Part shown: piece after piece, positions 1-27,339 of the stretch
How the letters are laid out: the number at the start of each line of letters is the position of its first letter
How positions within the stretch are numbered: position 1 is the stretch's first letter
Assembly: GCA_021613535.1 (NCBI GenBank)
Contig: CP075497.1
Location: forward strand, 2,542,001-2,606,000
DNA: 64,000 bases
DNA from: Adineta vaga
Lineage: Eukaryota > Rotifera
Reading direction: 5' to 3'
Position numbers and translations under genes: made by a program
Notes under the pieces: generated by a model
Seen by the model: the letters and a program-made list of their open reading frames with translations, nothing else
The model's database searches: none
Told to the model about the DNA's origin: nothing

Positions 1-1772
1 CTTGATCCATCGATATTAGATAAGAATAATATTCGTTATCATCGAATCATTCAACATCCAAATGAATTTGTTATTTTATCAGCAGGAACTTTAACACAAA
101 GTTTTGCTGAAGATGCCAGTTTGAGTGAAACAATTCCATTTGCATTACCTAGCTGGATCGAAGATGGTCATGCAAATAATTCAATAACTGCTTGTCAATG
201 CGATATATCTCGTCGTTCGTTATTTACAACATTTGATCCAATTCTATTTCGACAAGATCTTATAGCTAAATATATTCATACATATCTTAATCCAATTGCT
301 GACAGAAAATTACATGTTTTTACAGGTTGGATATGATTCTTGTACCGAATTTTGTTAACTATTATATCGATTTTTAGGAGATAATTATATAAATAATTCA
401 GTACTGCCAACACCACAAAGTACAGATAACAATGCATTGAATGGTATGTTTTATCTTATTATAATATGAAATGTTTTTGTATTGAATGAATACGAGATAT
501 CAACATTTAATAGGAAGATAAAACGTATCTATTGTTATTTAGATGATAGTGAACTATCAACTGATGCTATATTCTGTAACACGCGACAGCAAAGTTCGAC
601 GAATTTTGACACTTCATCAACTTCATCGTTATCACCATCGGATAGTGATATCCATTATGATAATCATTTGAATCTAGTGAATGATAATAATAATCAAATG
701 GAATGTCATATCGACGAGTAAGTCATATTTGTTTATGTTGATAGGATAATTTCTAGTATAGATTTAGGTTCAATCATTTTCTGAAAACATCGACTGACAC
801 AATAACTAATGATGAACTTCTCGATTTCATTTCAAATGATTTTTTATCTAATATCGATGAACGACTAAAAGCACTTTGGCAATCAGACTCAATGACAACT
901 GATCAAAATGATAAATCTAGTTTTACTGTGAACAACCAGACTTTCTCAGACGGAGATTTAATGAATATAGTACCCTTCAATTTCAATCCTATGATATCAA
1001 CTCATACTCAAACCGATATGTCAGATGAAACGGTAAATATATCATTGTCATCATCAGCATCATCACCGTGTTCGTTCACTGATAAAACTGAAAAACATGT
1101 CAGACTAGAGCGAACGAAAAATAATCGCAAAACACTTTTTGTCTCAGGATTGAGACATACTGTAAATGCTATGGATTTGTATACACATTTTATTGGTTGT
1201 ATTAAAGTGATATTAAAGCAAGCACGTAGCACTCCAGATGTCAAGTAAATGACCGGAAATTTTCTTTTCTCTAAAATAATATTCATATTTTTCTCTATTA
1301 GATATGCTATTATAATTCATCATTCAAATCGAACAGCTGCGATTAATCTTCGACGACCCATGGATGTGAATTTATTCGGTTCGAACTGTAGAGTTGAGTA
1401 TGCCGATACCAATGCAACTCGTGATAATAGACATCAGACCTTTGACAATAACAAAATCATCGTTCGTCGGATACCAAACAATGTTAATGAAACGGATTTA
1501 CATAATTTATTTGGTTCTTGTGAAATTGTAAAATATTGTCCAGCCATTAATATACCTTTTGCATCATCGAAGAATAACAGTAAAGATTACAAAAAAATCC
1601 TATTAGGGTAAGAATAATTCTTTTTCTAAGGAAGATTTCTAATAGAAATACTTTTTCTAGGTATGCACATATTCATTTTGATAATGAGAACGATGTTGAA
1701 TATGTAATTAATCATGTTGATCAATATCAAATTGAGGGACAACAATTAACGATTGATTTATTTCGTAATTAG
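1..1772 (+). CDS. JmjC-like C-terminal half plus two RRM domains (5' end outside window)
   Basis: Exons read about 1-325, 378-443, 543-717, 768-1244, 1302-1607 and 1661-1772, with GT-AG introns and a frame that stays open across all junctions. The first exon resembles the end of a JmjC cupin of the JARID2/KDM5 kind: a Q..EFVI strand, then SETIPFA and W followed by a glycine. The third metal-binding histidine expected after EFVI is not seen (GTLTQSF instead), so an enzymatically dead fold is possible. An acidic, Ser/Asn-rich linker follows, then two RRMs: RNP2-like LFVSGL with YAIIIHH, and IIVRRIP with YAHIHF. The gene ends in FRN and TAG. A two-domain chromatin/RNA protein is inferred. The RRM call is firm; the JmjC call rests on pattern only, and joining them in one gene rests on splice phase. 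Confidence 0.7.
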
Positions 1773-2900
1773 TAGAAATTAATATGCAGGGTTGTAAAAT
1801 AATGATTAACCGTTTTTTTTTCGCTTATAATAAAATGTTATGTATTTACAAAGAAATCAATATGAAACGATGTAGCCAGATACTTGAGAAGTATGATTAT
1901 TTATGTAAAACTTTGATTTTCACTGGATACATATTTATAAGAGATTAACAATCAGATGTAAATGTCAATATATCTCATAACATTTTCACTGAAATAAAAG
2001 TCCATGTCGTATCATCTATTCGAAAATACAACGAAAAAATTACATATACATCTTTTATGTAATCAATAGAAAGAAGTGTGATGTTTTAAAATATCCTTGA
2101 AAATGTATAATGAATCAGTTTCATCTATTGATAAGAAAACATATGCGTGTGTTAAATTGAAAATATTCAAAATTATGACATAACAATCAGATAACAAATC
2201 ATCATATTCGATATATAAAATCTCAATTAACAACTATTTCTTTAAAATATTATGAAGTAGTTATCTAGATTGTCTTTGATATGAATCAATGAATGTACAT
2301 AGGTGAAGCAGTCAAAAAAAGATAACAAGTCTTGTATATAGAATGTTTTTTTTAGTTACTGAATAAGGTCGACTGATCGACTGTTTTTTTCTTCTTTCTT
2401 TTCTTCATACAAACGAAAATTCTTTCGATTCGTTCGTTTCTCGAAGAAGAAGAACAGAATACGAACAATAATAAGAAAGAACAAGGTAGTTTAGGTATGT
2501 TGAAAACTTCATTTATCACTATTACCAACGCGACTACAAACATCTCACTTTTCTTCTCTTTCGACATACGTGTAAATGTGATATGATTGAAATACATTCA
2601 ACTAACTGATGTGAAACTATTTTTTTCTTTTATCGTAGACATTTCCTTCAATATTGAAATAACAAAATACAAAGAATGATATATTTTAAGTAAGTTAATA
2701 ATATAAATATATATATAAAACTCTCTCACAAATACTTGACTTTTCAAGTTATTGTATTAAAATTAGAAAGAGTTTATTTTATACCATCGTTTATTTCCCA
2801 TCTCATAAAAAAAACTCTGTATTTTATGTAGATTTTTTCGATTAACGTATTCTTGCAAGATTTACCGCGAAGATGTTTGTTGATTATTCAATGAATACAT
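1773..2900. other. Intergenic, AT-rich
   Basis: No supported gene. It holds AT-rich DNA with short A/T runs between the RRM gene and the downstream membrane protein. The minus-strand open frame at 2352-2597 is low complexity (Lys/Arg/Phe) and matches nothing I know. Confidence 0.6.
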
Positions 2901-4133
2901 ATGTCAGTACAACGGCAACGAAGCACCTCGGTATTTGCTATTGATACCAAAAGAAAAAAATCTGAATCACTTTCTTCAACGAAATTTTATTTATGGATTA
3001 AAAACTCGAAAATTCCGATATATATTGGAGTGTTTCTTACTCTTGTTACTATTGTCTTACAATGTGTTGCATTTTGGACACCACATTGGAAAGAAGTGTC
3101 TTCAAAATCGCATTCGTTATATGTCGATGGAATTGATGCATTAATTCGAAATGATGTTTTAAAATATTACAATTCTGTTCATCGTTTTACTCATCATTCA
3201 TATGGTTTATTTCAACGATGTGAATATTTTCCTACTAATTTAACAAAACAATTAGGAACTACTCATCCTATTGATTTCAATAAGAAAAAGAAAATTTGCA
3301 CGAAAAATTTCATTCCTTCCTATACAGATGAACAATTCAATCAATGTCATAGTTTACAATATTATCGATTTTGTTCCAAAGAAAATAGAAAATTTTTCAA
3401 TATTAACAGTGATTATCTTTATGCAACATTTGATATTCACTATGTTTCTCAGAAAATAAACGATTTATCGTCGTCATGCAATTGTCAGTATCCAACTTAT
3501 GTCACCGTATGTTATGTACTTGAAATCTTTGCATTAATCTTTCTATCTCTAACTGCAATACTCTTTGCTATATTTCCATTTATGAAAACTCTTCAAGGTC
3601 GTCTAACAGTTAAATGTTTCGGTGTTTTATCATCAATATTTGCAGTGATTATTATTTTTATTAATTTAATTGTTGCATTAAATCATTTCGACTATGAATC
3701 AATAGAATATTTAAAAGCTATCGAAAAACATTATAATATAAATCAAATTTATAAGTTATCTCTCGATGCGAAAGTAGCGATTGATCGATTTCTTTCAAGT
3801 ATTCGTATTCAAACTGGGTATTCAACAATTATTGCCTGGATTGCTTTTGTTTTATCAATTATCGATGGAATATTAATCATGTCCACATGTAAAGTACGAA
3901 GTACACGTGATGAGACAACTGATAATGAAGACTCAATGAATAATCGATTTTCTGGTATTGACTCAGATTCAACAATACATACAAGTAATTCGAAAAATCA
4001 AGAATTTCAACCAACAACAAATTTATCAACAGAACAAGAATGTTTTCGACTGTTACCACCTACTATTACGATTACTGATGTTGATAAGCAGACATGTACT
4101 CCACATCGACTTCGTTTTGCTGATGGAACGTAA
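2901..4133 (+). CDS. Claudin/PMP22-like four-span membrane protein
   Basis: This single-exon gene encodes 410 residues. Four hydrophobic segments lie near residues 39-59, 199-226, 236-262 and 306-331. The first ends in W59, with W63 just after it, and is followed by a long extracellular loop with GLFQRC at 102-107. That fits the W...GLW..C pattern of the claudin/PMP22/clarin superfamily with F for W, and further cysteines follow. The loop is longer than in claudins (about 135 residues), and the Ser/Thr/Asp-rich tail after TM4 is about 80 residues and probably cytoplasmic. The start is the ATG at 2901; the Lys/Arg-rich N-terminus lacks a cleavable signal, as usual for this fold. A junction or channel-subunit role is possible but unproven. 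No PDZ-binding C-terminus is obvious (ends ADGT). Confidence 0.75.
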   Translation: MSVQRQRSTSVFAIDTKRKKSESLSSTKFYLWIKNSKIPIYIGVFLTLVTIVLQCVAFWTPHWKEVSSKSHSLYVDGIDALIRNDVLKYYNSVHRFTHHSYGLFQRCEYFPTNLTKQLGTTHPIDFNKKKKICTKNFIPSYTDEQFNQCHSLQYYRFCSKENRKFFNINSDYLYATFDIHYVSQKINDLSSSCNCQYPTYVTVCYVLEIFALIFLSLTAILFAIFPFMKTLQGRLTVKCFGVLSSIFAVIIIFINLIVALNHFDYESIEYLKAIEKHYNINQIYKLSLDAKVAIDRFLSSIRIQTGYSTIIAWIAFVLSIIDGILIMSTCKVRSTRDETTDNEDSMNNRFSGIDSDSTIHTSNSKNQEFQPTTNLSTEQECFRLLPPTITITDVDKQTCTPHRLRFADGT

Positions 4134-4273
4134 AACATTTTTTCAGTTCTTAGAGAATTAGATATTTATTGAAGTTTTATTCTTCAAACTTTTTTCTTTC
4201 CTTTCCATTTACTCATTTTTATTTCCATGAATTTTCAAAAACAAAATAGAGAGAGAGAGAGTGAAGGTTCTGT

Positions 4274-4860
4274 TCAATCAAATCGATAACGTTTGTCAAA
4301 ACGATATCGTTTATTAATACCATCGAAATCTGATCGTTTGTCAAATCGATAACGTTTATCAAAACGATATCGTTTATTCAAATTTAATGAATGAGCATTG
4401 TCGTTGTCATGTTCGTTGGATTCGGTACTATCGAGTGTTGCTATGAGATCTTTCTTATCAAATCGATAACGTTTATTCATTTCAAGAGAATTGCCTTCCG
4501 AATTTACAGCAGAACTTTCCGTACAAACGAATAACAGTTGACTGCCAATCTAGAAAAATAGAAAATAAATTCAAACTAAACAGGAAATAATGAAACAATA
4601 TCGGAACACTTTTGTAATAAATAATAAACTAAGCTTGGGGCTTAAATTCTATCGAGCTTGTGACATTTCTTTGCAAAATTCTCCGTTACACCTACTAAAT
4701 TGACATAGATTAATAGGAACTTTGCTATGTGAATAGAGATTTGATAAGAAAATAAAGTTTTAAGAATTCGTTACGTTTTTGGAAAACATAAAATCATTGA
4801 ACGATTACTTACAATAACGATGGCGAAAAGAAAGAAGAAATTGCTTTGGACGAGTGTCAT
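4274..4860 (-). CDS. Candidate neuropeptide precursor with five YRFD repeats
   Basis: Two exons, 4860-4813 and 4549-4274, join in phase 0 (donor GTAAGT, acceptor CTAG) to give about 107 residues. The N-terminus (MTLVQSNFFFLFAIVI, continuing through the junction into a second hydrophobic stretch) looks like a signal peptide. The mature part contains five YRFD units: NKRYRFDKK, then two in tandem (KRYRFDKRYRFDKR), an acidic-glycine spacer, then two more ending at the stop. Each unit starts after KR and all but the last end before KR or KK, the layout of prohormone-convertase substrates. No glycine follows the F, so C-terminal amidation is not expected. The remaining sequence is an acidic spacer rich in Glu, Asp and Asn. 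No known family is recognised beyond a resemblance to RFamide precursors. Confidence 0.8.
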
Positions 4861-5329
4861 TTTATTTCTAATTATTCGAAGATTTGTAAAATAAATTGAA
4901 GATAATTGTTAGTTGGCTTGGATTTGAATAGTAGGCGTTGATCGTCAACCTCTTTGTTCCTCCTGATATTATTGTTCTCAATGTGAAACACTATCACAAT
5001 AAAGCAACAAAAATATATATGACGAGCCAAAAAGAGAGAACTGAGTATTTCCGGATCTCTCTCTCTCTCTCTCTCTACGCGAAAGAAAAGAGAAAGAAAA
5101 AAAGAAATTTCCGTTCACATGATATGTATTCTCTAACATAGTTTGTCAGTAAAATCATCGGACGATTAGTACTATTGACAGATCGTGTTTAAGACTCGTC
5201 ACGTCTTATTAAACAATGTCATCATTTTTCACGCATGGATATCTATTGAATTTATCAAAAAAAAACAACAAGAAATCGATTCTTTAACAAAATCAAACCA
5301 AGATAAATCACTGAATAACACGAAATCTT
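4861..5329. other. Upstream region of the peptide gene; CT microsatellite
   Basis: No gene seen. It holds the 5' flank of the minus-strand peptide precursor and a short (CT)n tract at about 5058-5078. Nothing else is recognisable. Confidence 0.5.
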
Positions 5330-6130
5330 ATCATTGACATTTTTCTCTTCTCATGTCATGATAAACATAATGACACAAATATTACAAACGTTAAGAAATA
5401 GAAAAAATATTTTTATTTTGATAAGAATTCTTTGGAGAAAGAACAGTGTCATGTTGAGATCATTTATTTGACTTATTCCCGACATTGAAAATGCACCGTA
5501 TGATAATCCAATCATGAAAGGAACTGAAATAAACGAATAGAATCAGTATTCCATTTGTTTCTTGTTGAGCAACACTTTAAGGGACAGATAATTATTCTTA
5601 ATGTCCAATTGATAGAACATGTGATTGTAATCCACTGATTTTGATTGATTATTGCATCGGATCTACTGGACCTTTCCAACGACTTTGACATATTTATGGA
5701 GTCTAACAAACATATATAAATACTGAAAAGTTATCAGATGATAATATCTTTCTTTTGATTATTATTCCGATGAGGTAGTCTATAATTGCACTCAAAAAAT
5801 ATTTTCACAAAAATAACAACAACAATATTGACAAATCACTTGAAAAGTAATAAGAATATATTAGCTTCCGTATGAAACAGCAAAGAAAGGTTAAGAAGGA
5901 AGTTTGGAGATTATTCTTGCCTTCGGTTAGCTATCAATGTGAAGAAGTATATATATATATATATATTACACATGGATGTGTATGTTGTTGATCGATATTC
6001 AGTTACTCATTTCCGTAGTTAACTTGTTTTATTATTGATTTACACAAGAGATATGAAATTGTAGATGCTTCATAGTCGATCTGGATTAGAGCAAGACTAA
6101 CAGAATGAAATTCAATAATAAGAGCAGATG
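5330..6130 (-). pseudogene. Decayed copy of the DYNC2H1 3' end
   Basis: This block is a diverged duplicate of 8225-9260. Matching landmarks in the same order include the 3' flank (AAACATA.TGACA.A..ATTACAAAC), the last exon around TTCTTGTTGAGCAACA, the segment TTGCATCGGATCTA.TGGACC, and the intron stretch AAAGTAATAAGAATATATTAG followed by TTCCGTATGAAACAG. Most of the penultimate coding exon (about 330 nt in the real gene) is missing, and the remaining coding parts contain stops. It is therefore a segmental duplication that has lost coding capacity. Intron sequence is retained, so it arose at DNA level, not by retroposition. Confidence 0.85.
5948..5966. repeat. (TA)n microsatellite
   Basis: A pure alternating TA run lies inside the dynein pseudogene block. 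The parental locus near 9125 lacks it, so it expanded after the duplication. Confidence 0.9.
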
Positions 6131-8322
6131 AGATGATGAGGATGACAAAGAAAATTATATCTATACAAATAGAACCTGGAAGTTGAATTCAAGTGAAGTT
6201 TTCAATAAAAATGCCACTACATAATTTAAAAATGATGATTTATTCAAGGCTAAAATATTTTTCTAACTAAGGTCATTGAAGACGCAGAAGCTGAAAATGA
6301 AAAGAAATGAAAGAAGACGTCATCGATGACTGGACTAGTATTAAACCATGGTGTTTAGTAGTTTAAAGTGTGTAACATAAATTCATATCGTTGTCATTCC
6401 TTGATACAGGTTTTTACCGGTCTTTTTCTTATTCGACTTTTTTTCTGTATTCGGCGCGTATACGTTTGAATAAACCAAAAAGAATTCCAATAGATTTCAA
6501 AACATCTTTGGTATGTGACAATTCACTCTTATTAGATTTATTCAATGGATCATTCTATTTGTGTTTACACAGCGACAATTAAAACTACTGATTGAAAAAT
6601 GCTACATTTACAATTGTATGACTTTCAAGACCTTTCGCGCATTCGGATTTAATCTAGAGTGTTGATTTGAGTGTTAAATTAACTTGATCTCTATACCCCG
6701 AGGTTAATAATTCATTTTGAAATTACTAGAAAATAGTGAACTATGTATATATCATCTCTTCATTAATATTAAAACTAAAAAAAACACTCAAGAACTTTAG
6801 AAACGCTTGGTTTCATATTAATCATATAATTTCATGAAACTGTATTCAGGATTGAGAATTTCTACTTCGAGTTTCCTATTGATATCTTAAGTATTTTAAT
6901 TAAAAAATCCTTTTCTTGAGACTCCTGGATTGATTTCGCAGACTAAATTCATCTAAATATTGTATTCGAAAGATTATTATTTCCAATCATTTAACTTTCT
7001 TTGCGTGTTCATAAATTAGCATCGATCAAATATATTTGATACAATCCATATAAGTCATTTTAATCGTCTCATTTCCCTCATATCTTTTTTGTCAATCATA
7101 AAGAACCTCGAAACAACAAGTCGTTTGCAATTCTCTTGTATACACACATTATAGAACATCACTTTATCATCGTTGAAGTAAAATATATATTCACTCTCGA
7201 TTAACAATTATAGTTTATATGATGATAATTATATCCAACCTAAAGTTCAAATTATTCACAATCAATTAAGTTTATTTGATTTCTTTCGTTTACTTTTTAT
7301 CAGAAGAAAAATAAGAGTTCGTGAGCACGAAAGGGCATGGTCTACACGCACATGATGAAATGCGAACTATGCCAGAAGAAGTCATCAGGATTATAGAAAT
7401 TGTAATCTTGAGTCATGTTATTTAAAGAATATTAATCTTGTTTAATGTTAAGGGTGTGGATGAGGAAACCTAAAAGAAGAAGAAGAAGATGACACACTCA
7501 CCTTCTAGTTTATTATCACCAAAATAGTACGCCCGGAGGTCAATCAGTAAACCAAATTCGCAGTTGCGCATAGTTGCGTCGCAGCTTACTGCAATTATGC
7601 GCGACTACAGCGCAATTTGATTCGAAATTAAACCTATTGATAACCGAGTTTTTCAATTGTACAATGTTAATACATTTTCATCCTCGAAGTTCTTTTTCAA
7701 GAATATTATAAACATATTCTATGCAACCAATGTAAACCAATTTTTCAACACAATCTTTTGGTTCAATTCAATTATGATAAACGGCATTCAAAACTACTTG
7801 TGTTCGTTGATTAAGAGCTTGACCATCTTCAATGATCACACCCTATAAGTTATCAAATTTTCACCCCATTACTTTTTCTAAAATAGTTCCAATAGAATCT
7901 GCGTATCATTTATCCCGAAAATATGTTGACGATTACAGTTTTCATGAATTAGTTTGTTATAAATTAAAAACAAACGAGTAAAATTCCTTTTTTTTTCTTC
8001 AGCCAACATTCTGCATTGTTTCAATAGTAATTAACTATAATGCCTTGTGCAGTAACAAAAATATATCGACAAAAGAAAAATCTTTCTAAAATTTTCGAAA
8101 CATATCACAGTATTTTTTCTGTGTTCCACCAGAAGGATTAGTCATAGACCTCAAATCTTCTGATAATGTAACGCTAACTATGTGAAAGTTTTGAAAATTT
8201 CAAAAACAATGTCAACACTTCTGGAATATCTCTTGTTTTCCCTTTTCATATTTCACAATAAACATAGTGACATAAGCATTACAAACATTTATAAATAGAA
8301 CAAATCTGTTCGAAATTTGAGT
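6131..8322. other. 2.2-kb gene-poor spacer
   Basis: No supported coding gene on either strand; short open frames here are AT-rich and unlike neighbours. A GC-richer patch at about 7550-7620 holds an imperfect inverted arrangement (TTGCGC near one end, GCGCAA near the other) and may be a transposon relic. The rest looks like unconstrained spacer. Confidence 0.5.
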
Positions 8323-24316
<15,994 letters not shown>

Positions 24317-24432
24317 GTTTGATATATAAAGAAAATTTTGTTCAGATTTTTGCAGCTGATTTATTTCATAGAAAGCGAACGTGTTTTTGTCATTGCTTAG
24401 TAACATACATAGCTATTGATGTGATGGACTAG

Positions 24433-24894
24433 CGACATCTATTGCTCATTCTTAATTGAATAATACTAATAATAATTGAGATTATTTTAAGAATGAAAGA
24501 ATATTTTCGGTGATTTGGAAATATGAGTTTTAAGCCATAGCTATTATCATATATTTCCCCACGAGGACGACATTCAAGAAATCAAAAGAATAAAGAGGCA
24601 GTTACTTGATTTTCTATGTTCTTTTAAGAAATCCGTGTGTAACTCGTTGCTGTTCGATGATATATTGAAGTTCCAATAGTAATGATACTAGTGGCATAAT
24701 CAGAATTTTTCAAATGACTATTTTTAATAACAAGGGGTGGGTCAGGTGAAACTAGCCTCTCAGTATTTCGGATAGTGACGATGGACAAACATATGATAGA
24801 TGCAATTGAATTAAGGGAGAAGCGTGACTTCGAGTTTTAAATACTTCATCTATATCCTCGACTATTCATTCAAGTAGGTTTAATAAAAGTACTG
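24433..24894. other. Spacer upstream of DYNC2H1
   Basis: This is the presumed promoter side of the minus-strand dynein gene and the 5' flank of the + strand EGF-like fragment. No gene or clear motif is seen. Confidence 0.5.
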
Positions 24895-25501
24895 ATGATT
24901 TATTCAATAAGTATACTATCACCTAACCAGTTTACTCTTGATCAATGTAATTTAACTTATATAGGAAGTTCTTGCAATATTTCAAAAAACTTTTACAATA
25001 TTCAATCGTATCAAAATAACAGAACGTGTATCAATAATTCTAGTATTCTTTATGAATATTCTTGTATGTGTCTATCTCATTTGAATGGTAGCAATTATGA
25101 ATATGATCATCAACTGTGTAAAGCAGACAGTTGTCCCTATAATAGTATTTCTCTACAGATAAACCATGATATAAATATCAATCTATTTTTAGGTATATGT
25201 ATGGAAATAGACAGAACAAATTTCTATTGTAATTCTAATGAATACTTGATTATAAATATGCATGGCTTTATGGAACTTCTGGACGTGATTGTGAAGAAAA
25301 AGAGAGTAGTCTTATTGTTCATCAATATGTTGTCAAAAGTTATGCATATATTGCTATTCGTGCTATCTCATTAGTTATTGTTTTTATCGTGGTTTTCGAT
25401 GTATTAAAATATTTATTTCGAATGGATGTAAGTGGGAAAGAACGTGAACATATTCGATATAAGAATTATGAAAAGAAAGTAGACGATTTAAAAAAGACCT
25501 G
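24895..25501 (+). pseudogene. Cysteine-rich, EGF-like protein with one membrane span, frame-broken
   Basis: The first frame from ATG 24895 gives about 115 residues rich in Cys and Asn, with CMC and C-x-GIC-type spacing like EGF modules and several N-glycosylation sequons. Near 25230-25262 the sense frame shifts: another frame continues with YGTSGRDCE (an EGF-like ending), a hydrophobic span (AYIAIRAISLVIVFIVVFDV) and a charged cytoplasmic tail ending KKT and TGA at about 25501. The two halves make one plausible membrane protein only with a frameshift. No signal peptide is evident, so the 5' part may also be lost. It could be a decayed gene or contain an assembly indel. I cannot assign a family name. 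Confidence 0.5.
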
Positions 25502-26214
25502 AGATGAAAACTATATTAATTCGAACGTCATAGGTTTAAAGATTTCTCACAGTTCTTATTTAATGAGTAACTTCTGAATCTATTTATTGTACTGTGATTA
25601 AATTTCAATTAAATATTTTTATCTTGATTTTTCTTTGTACATAAATACGTGTTCGATTGTGCTGTGGTTGTAACGAAGATGAAAGCTTAGGATATAATAA
25701 TAACCAATTCAGATCAAGCGGCAAGAATTCTTAGGGAAACGATGGTTCCTGTAGAACGGAACTGTCTTTTCGAGAATAACTTACTTGAAAAATAATGAAA
25801 AAAGAAATTTTTCGTTGATGAAAAATCATATTTTGGAATTTTTTCGAATACGAAAGTTCCAATTCGTTTCCGGCTGCCCGTATCTGTCACGGAAACAATC
25901 GGAAGGACCTCAGAAAATCGGTTCACTTCCAGCTGGACTACTGCTTCCATGTTTTGACGGGAACAGCTGCGGTTCTGGTCCGTACGACCCAATCTGGGAA
26001 ACAACTTAAAGCAAATACCATTTATATAATTTTTCTTAAAAGACTATTCAGTTTTTAAGTATTAGATATATCCTGTACAGAAACAGCGTGGAAGAAAACA
26101 GTTCAAATTGAAGCAACTATTTTTCTATAATTCATCGTATATACTTTCATTTTTTTTCATTTTTTTAATAGATAGACTCAAAATTATATATAATATCGCT
26201 ACAAGAGTTTGAAA
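25502..26214. other. Unassigned spacer with a GC-richer patch
   Basis: At about 25700-26010 base composition is less AT-rich than the surroundings and both strands are open for about 75-95 codons. Neither translation resembles a family I know. It may be a transposon relic. Confidence 0.35.
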
Positions 26215-26575
26215 ATGTCACAATTCGAAGAAATTATTAATCTACTCGATGACGAAATAATAGTTTACGTGAAACGATTTCAATTAATTCGCTTTCTTGT
26301 ATGTCATTCGTCGATAAGATTTATATACATTGGATTATCACACTTATCTTACTGAACTTTGTTCAAAGTTACATAATAATTGGTACTTAGGCTGTTGCTC
26401 AAAGTCGATTGATCAATGTAAATGGCGAAGTCGAACATGTAAGTCATCTTGTTCTGTACGCAAAGATACTTTCTTTTCGGGAAGCAAACTAAAATTACAA
26501 CAAATATTAGATTTAATGATGTATCAGTATCAGGGTTTAGATTCTCATAAGTTCATTAAAGTATGTTCGCTATAA
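26215..26575 (+). pseudogene. Fragment of a Merlin/ISXO2-type (IS1016-like) DDE transposase
   Basis: The piece starts MSQFEEIINLLDDE and, past an in-frame break or short intron near 26300-26370, continues with a Cys-containing module, KWRSRTCKSSCSVRKDTF, and then SGSKLKLQQILDLMMY. The order 'zinc-knuckle, W-R, C, S-R-K-x-(S/T)-F-F, S-x-L-x-L, I-L' is typical of the N-terminal part of Merlin/ISXO2 transposases. The catalytic DDE core is not found downstream, so this is a truncated relic. Terminal repeats were not identified. Confidence 0.6.
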
Positions 26576-27085
26576 ACAAGCGCCCTCTTTTTATCAGCCG
26601 TTCCATGCTCTATTCGATACGACGCCGGAAACGGTGCTCGGAACTATCGACCTGGGACCATTTCACAGCTATAAAAGCAAATTTCAGTCAGTGTTGTATT
26701 CATATCGTTGATCATCTGTTGTACTATTTAAAAGGGAAAACGAATCGTGACATTGTTCATTTCGGTAGAGTGAGCTAACGACAAAATTTTTGTTTCTTTT
26801 CATGAGTTGACGGTCGTTTATGTGAAATTCAAAGAAAGAATAAACAAATTAGCACCCGTCCGCATCAGATGTATACACAACTGTATCTACCTATATATTT
26901 ATTGCTCACAGTGTTCATAGTTGTTATTATCTATTCAAACCTATAGGATGTGTCGTGTTCCATTAGGAAAAGAAGTACGAGACGTAAGTAAAATTTACTT
27001 TTTACTATGCGCAGCTTTCGATACCCAAAGATTTATGATGAAATAATATTTGAATTTATCTTAATAAAATGTTTGTTTATTTTAA

Positions 27086-27268
27086 CGATGGCGTGCTTTC
27101 GCTCCACCACCACCTCCAGCGACAACAACAATTCCACCATCGACAACAAACTCGCCACATCCTCAAGATGCTAAATTTGGGTGGCCGAATAGTCGGCTTT
27201 TTCTGTTTTTTTCTGGCGTCAGTGTTTTTCTTAACGTGGCACTATTAGCTGCATTAATGAAAAAATAG
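27086..27268 (+). pseudogene. Copy 1 of a tandem proline-rich membrane-anchor gene (splice acceptor lost)
   Basis: The frame RWRAFAPPPPP, a Thr/Pro stretch, then a hydrophobic C-terminal span and KK-stop closely parallels copy 2 at 30907-31113. In copy 2 this exon follows TTTATTTTAG; here the same position reads TTTATTTTAA, so the AG acceptor is missing. A possible first exon (26948-26983, MCRVPLGKEVRD before GTAAGT) is in the right phase but unlike that of copy 2. A LINE sits just downstream. The copy is probably non-functional. Confidence 0.65.
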
Positions 27269-27327
27269 ATTTTTGTTTTTTTTGTATTAAAAATAAATTG
27301 AAATAGAATAGAGATTTCTTTTCGATG

Positions 27328-27339
27328 TGTTAGATGAAT
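27328..27339. repeat. Target-site duplication, left copy
   Basis: The 12-mer TGTTAGATGAAT recurs exactly at 30292-30303 and bounds the LINE. Confidence 0.85.

Noticed and set aside
25714-26009. Open frames on both strands
   Set aside because: Neither resembles a family; kept only as a GC-richer patch.
26668-26700. TATAAAAG followed by TCAGTCAGT resembling TATA plus initiator
   Set aside because: Spacing is too short for a TATA-Inr core promoter and no gene is firmly placed downstream.
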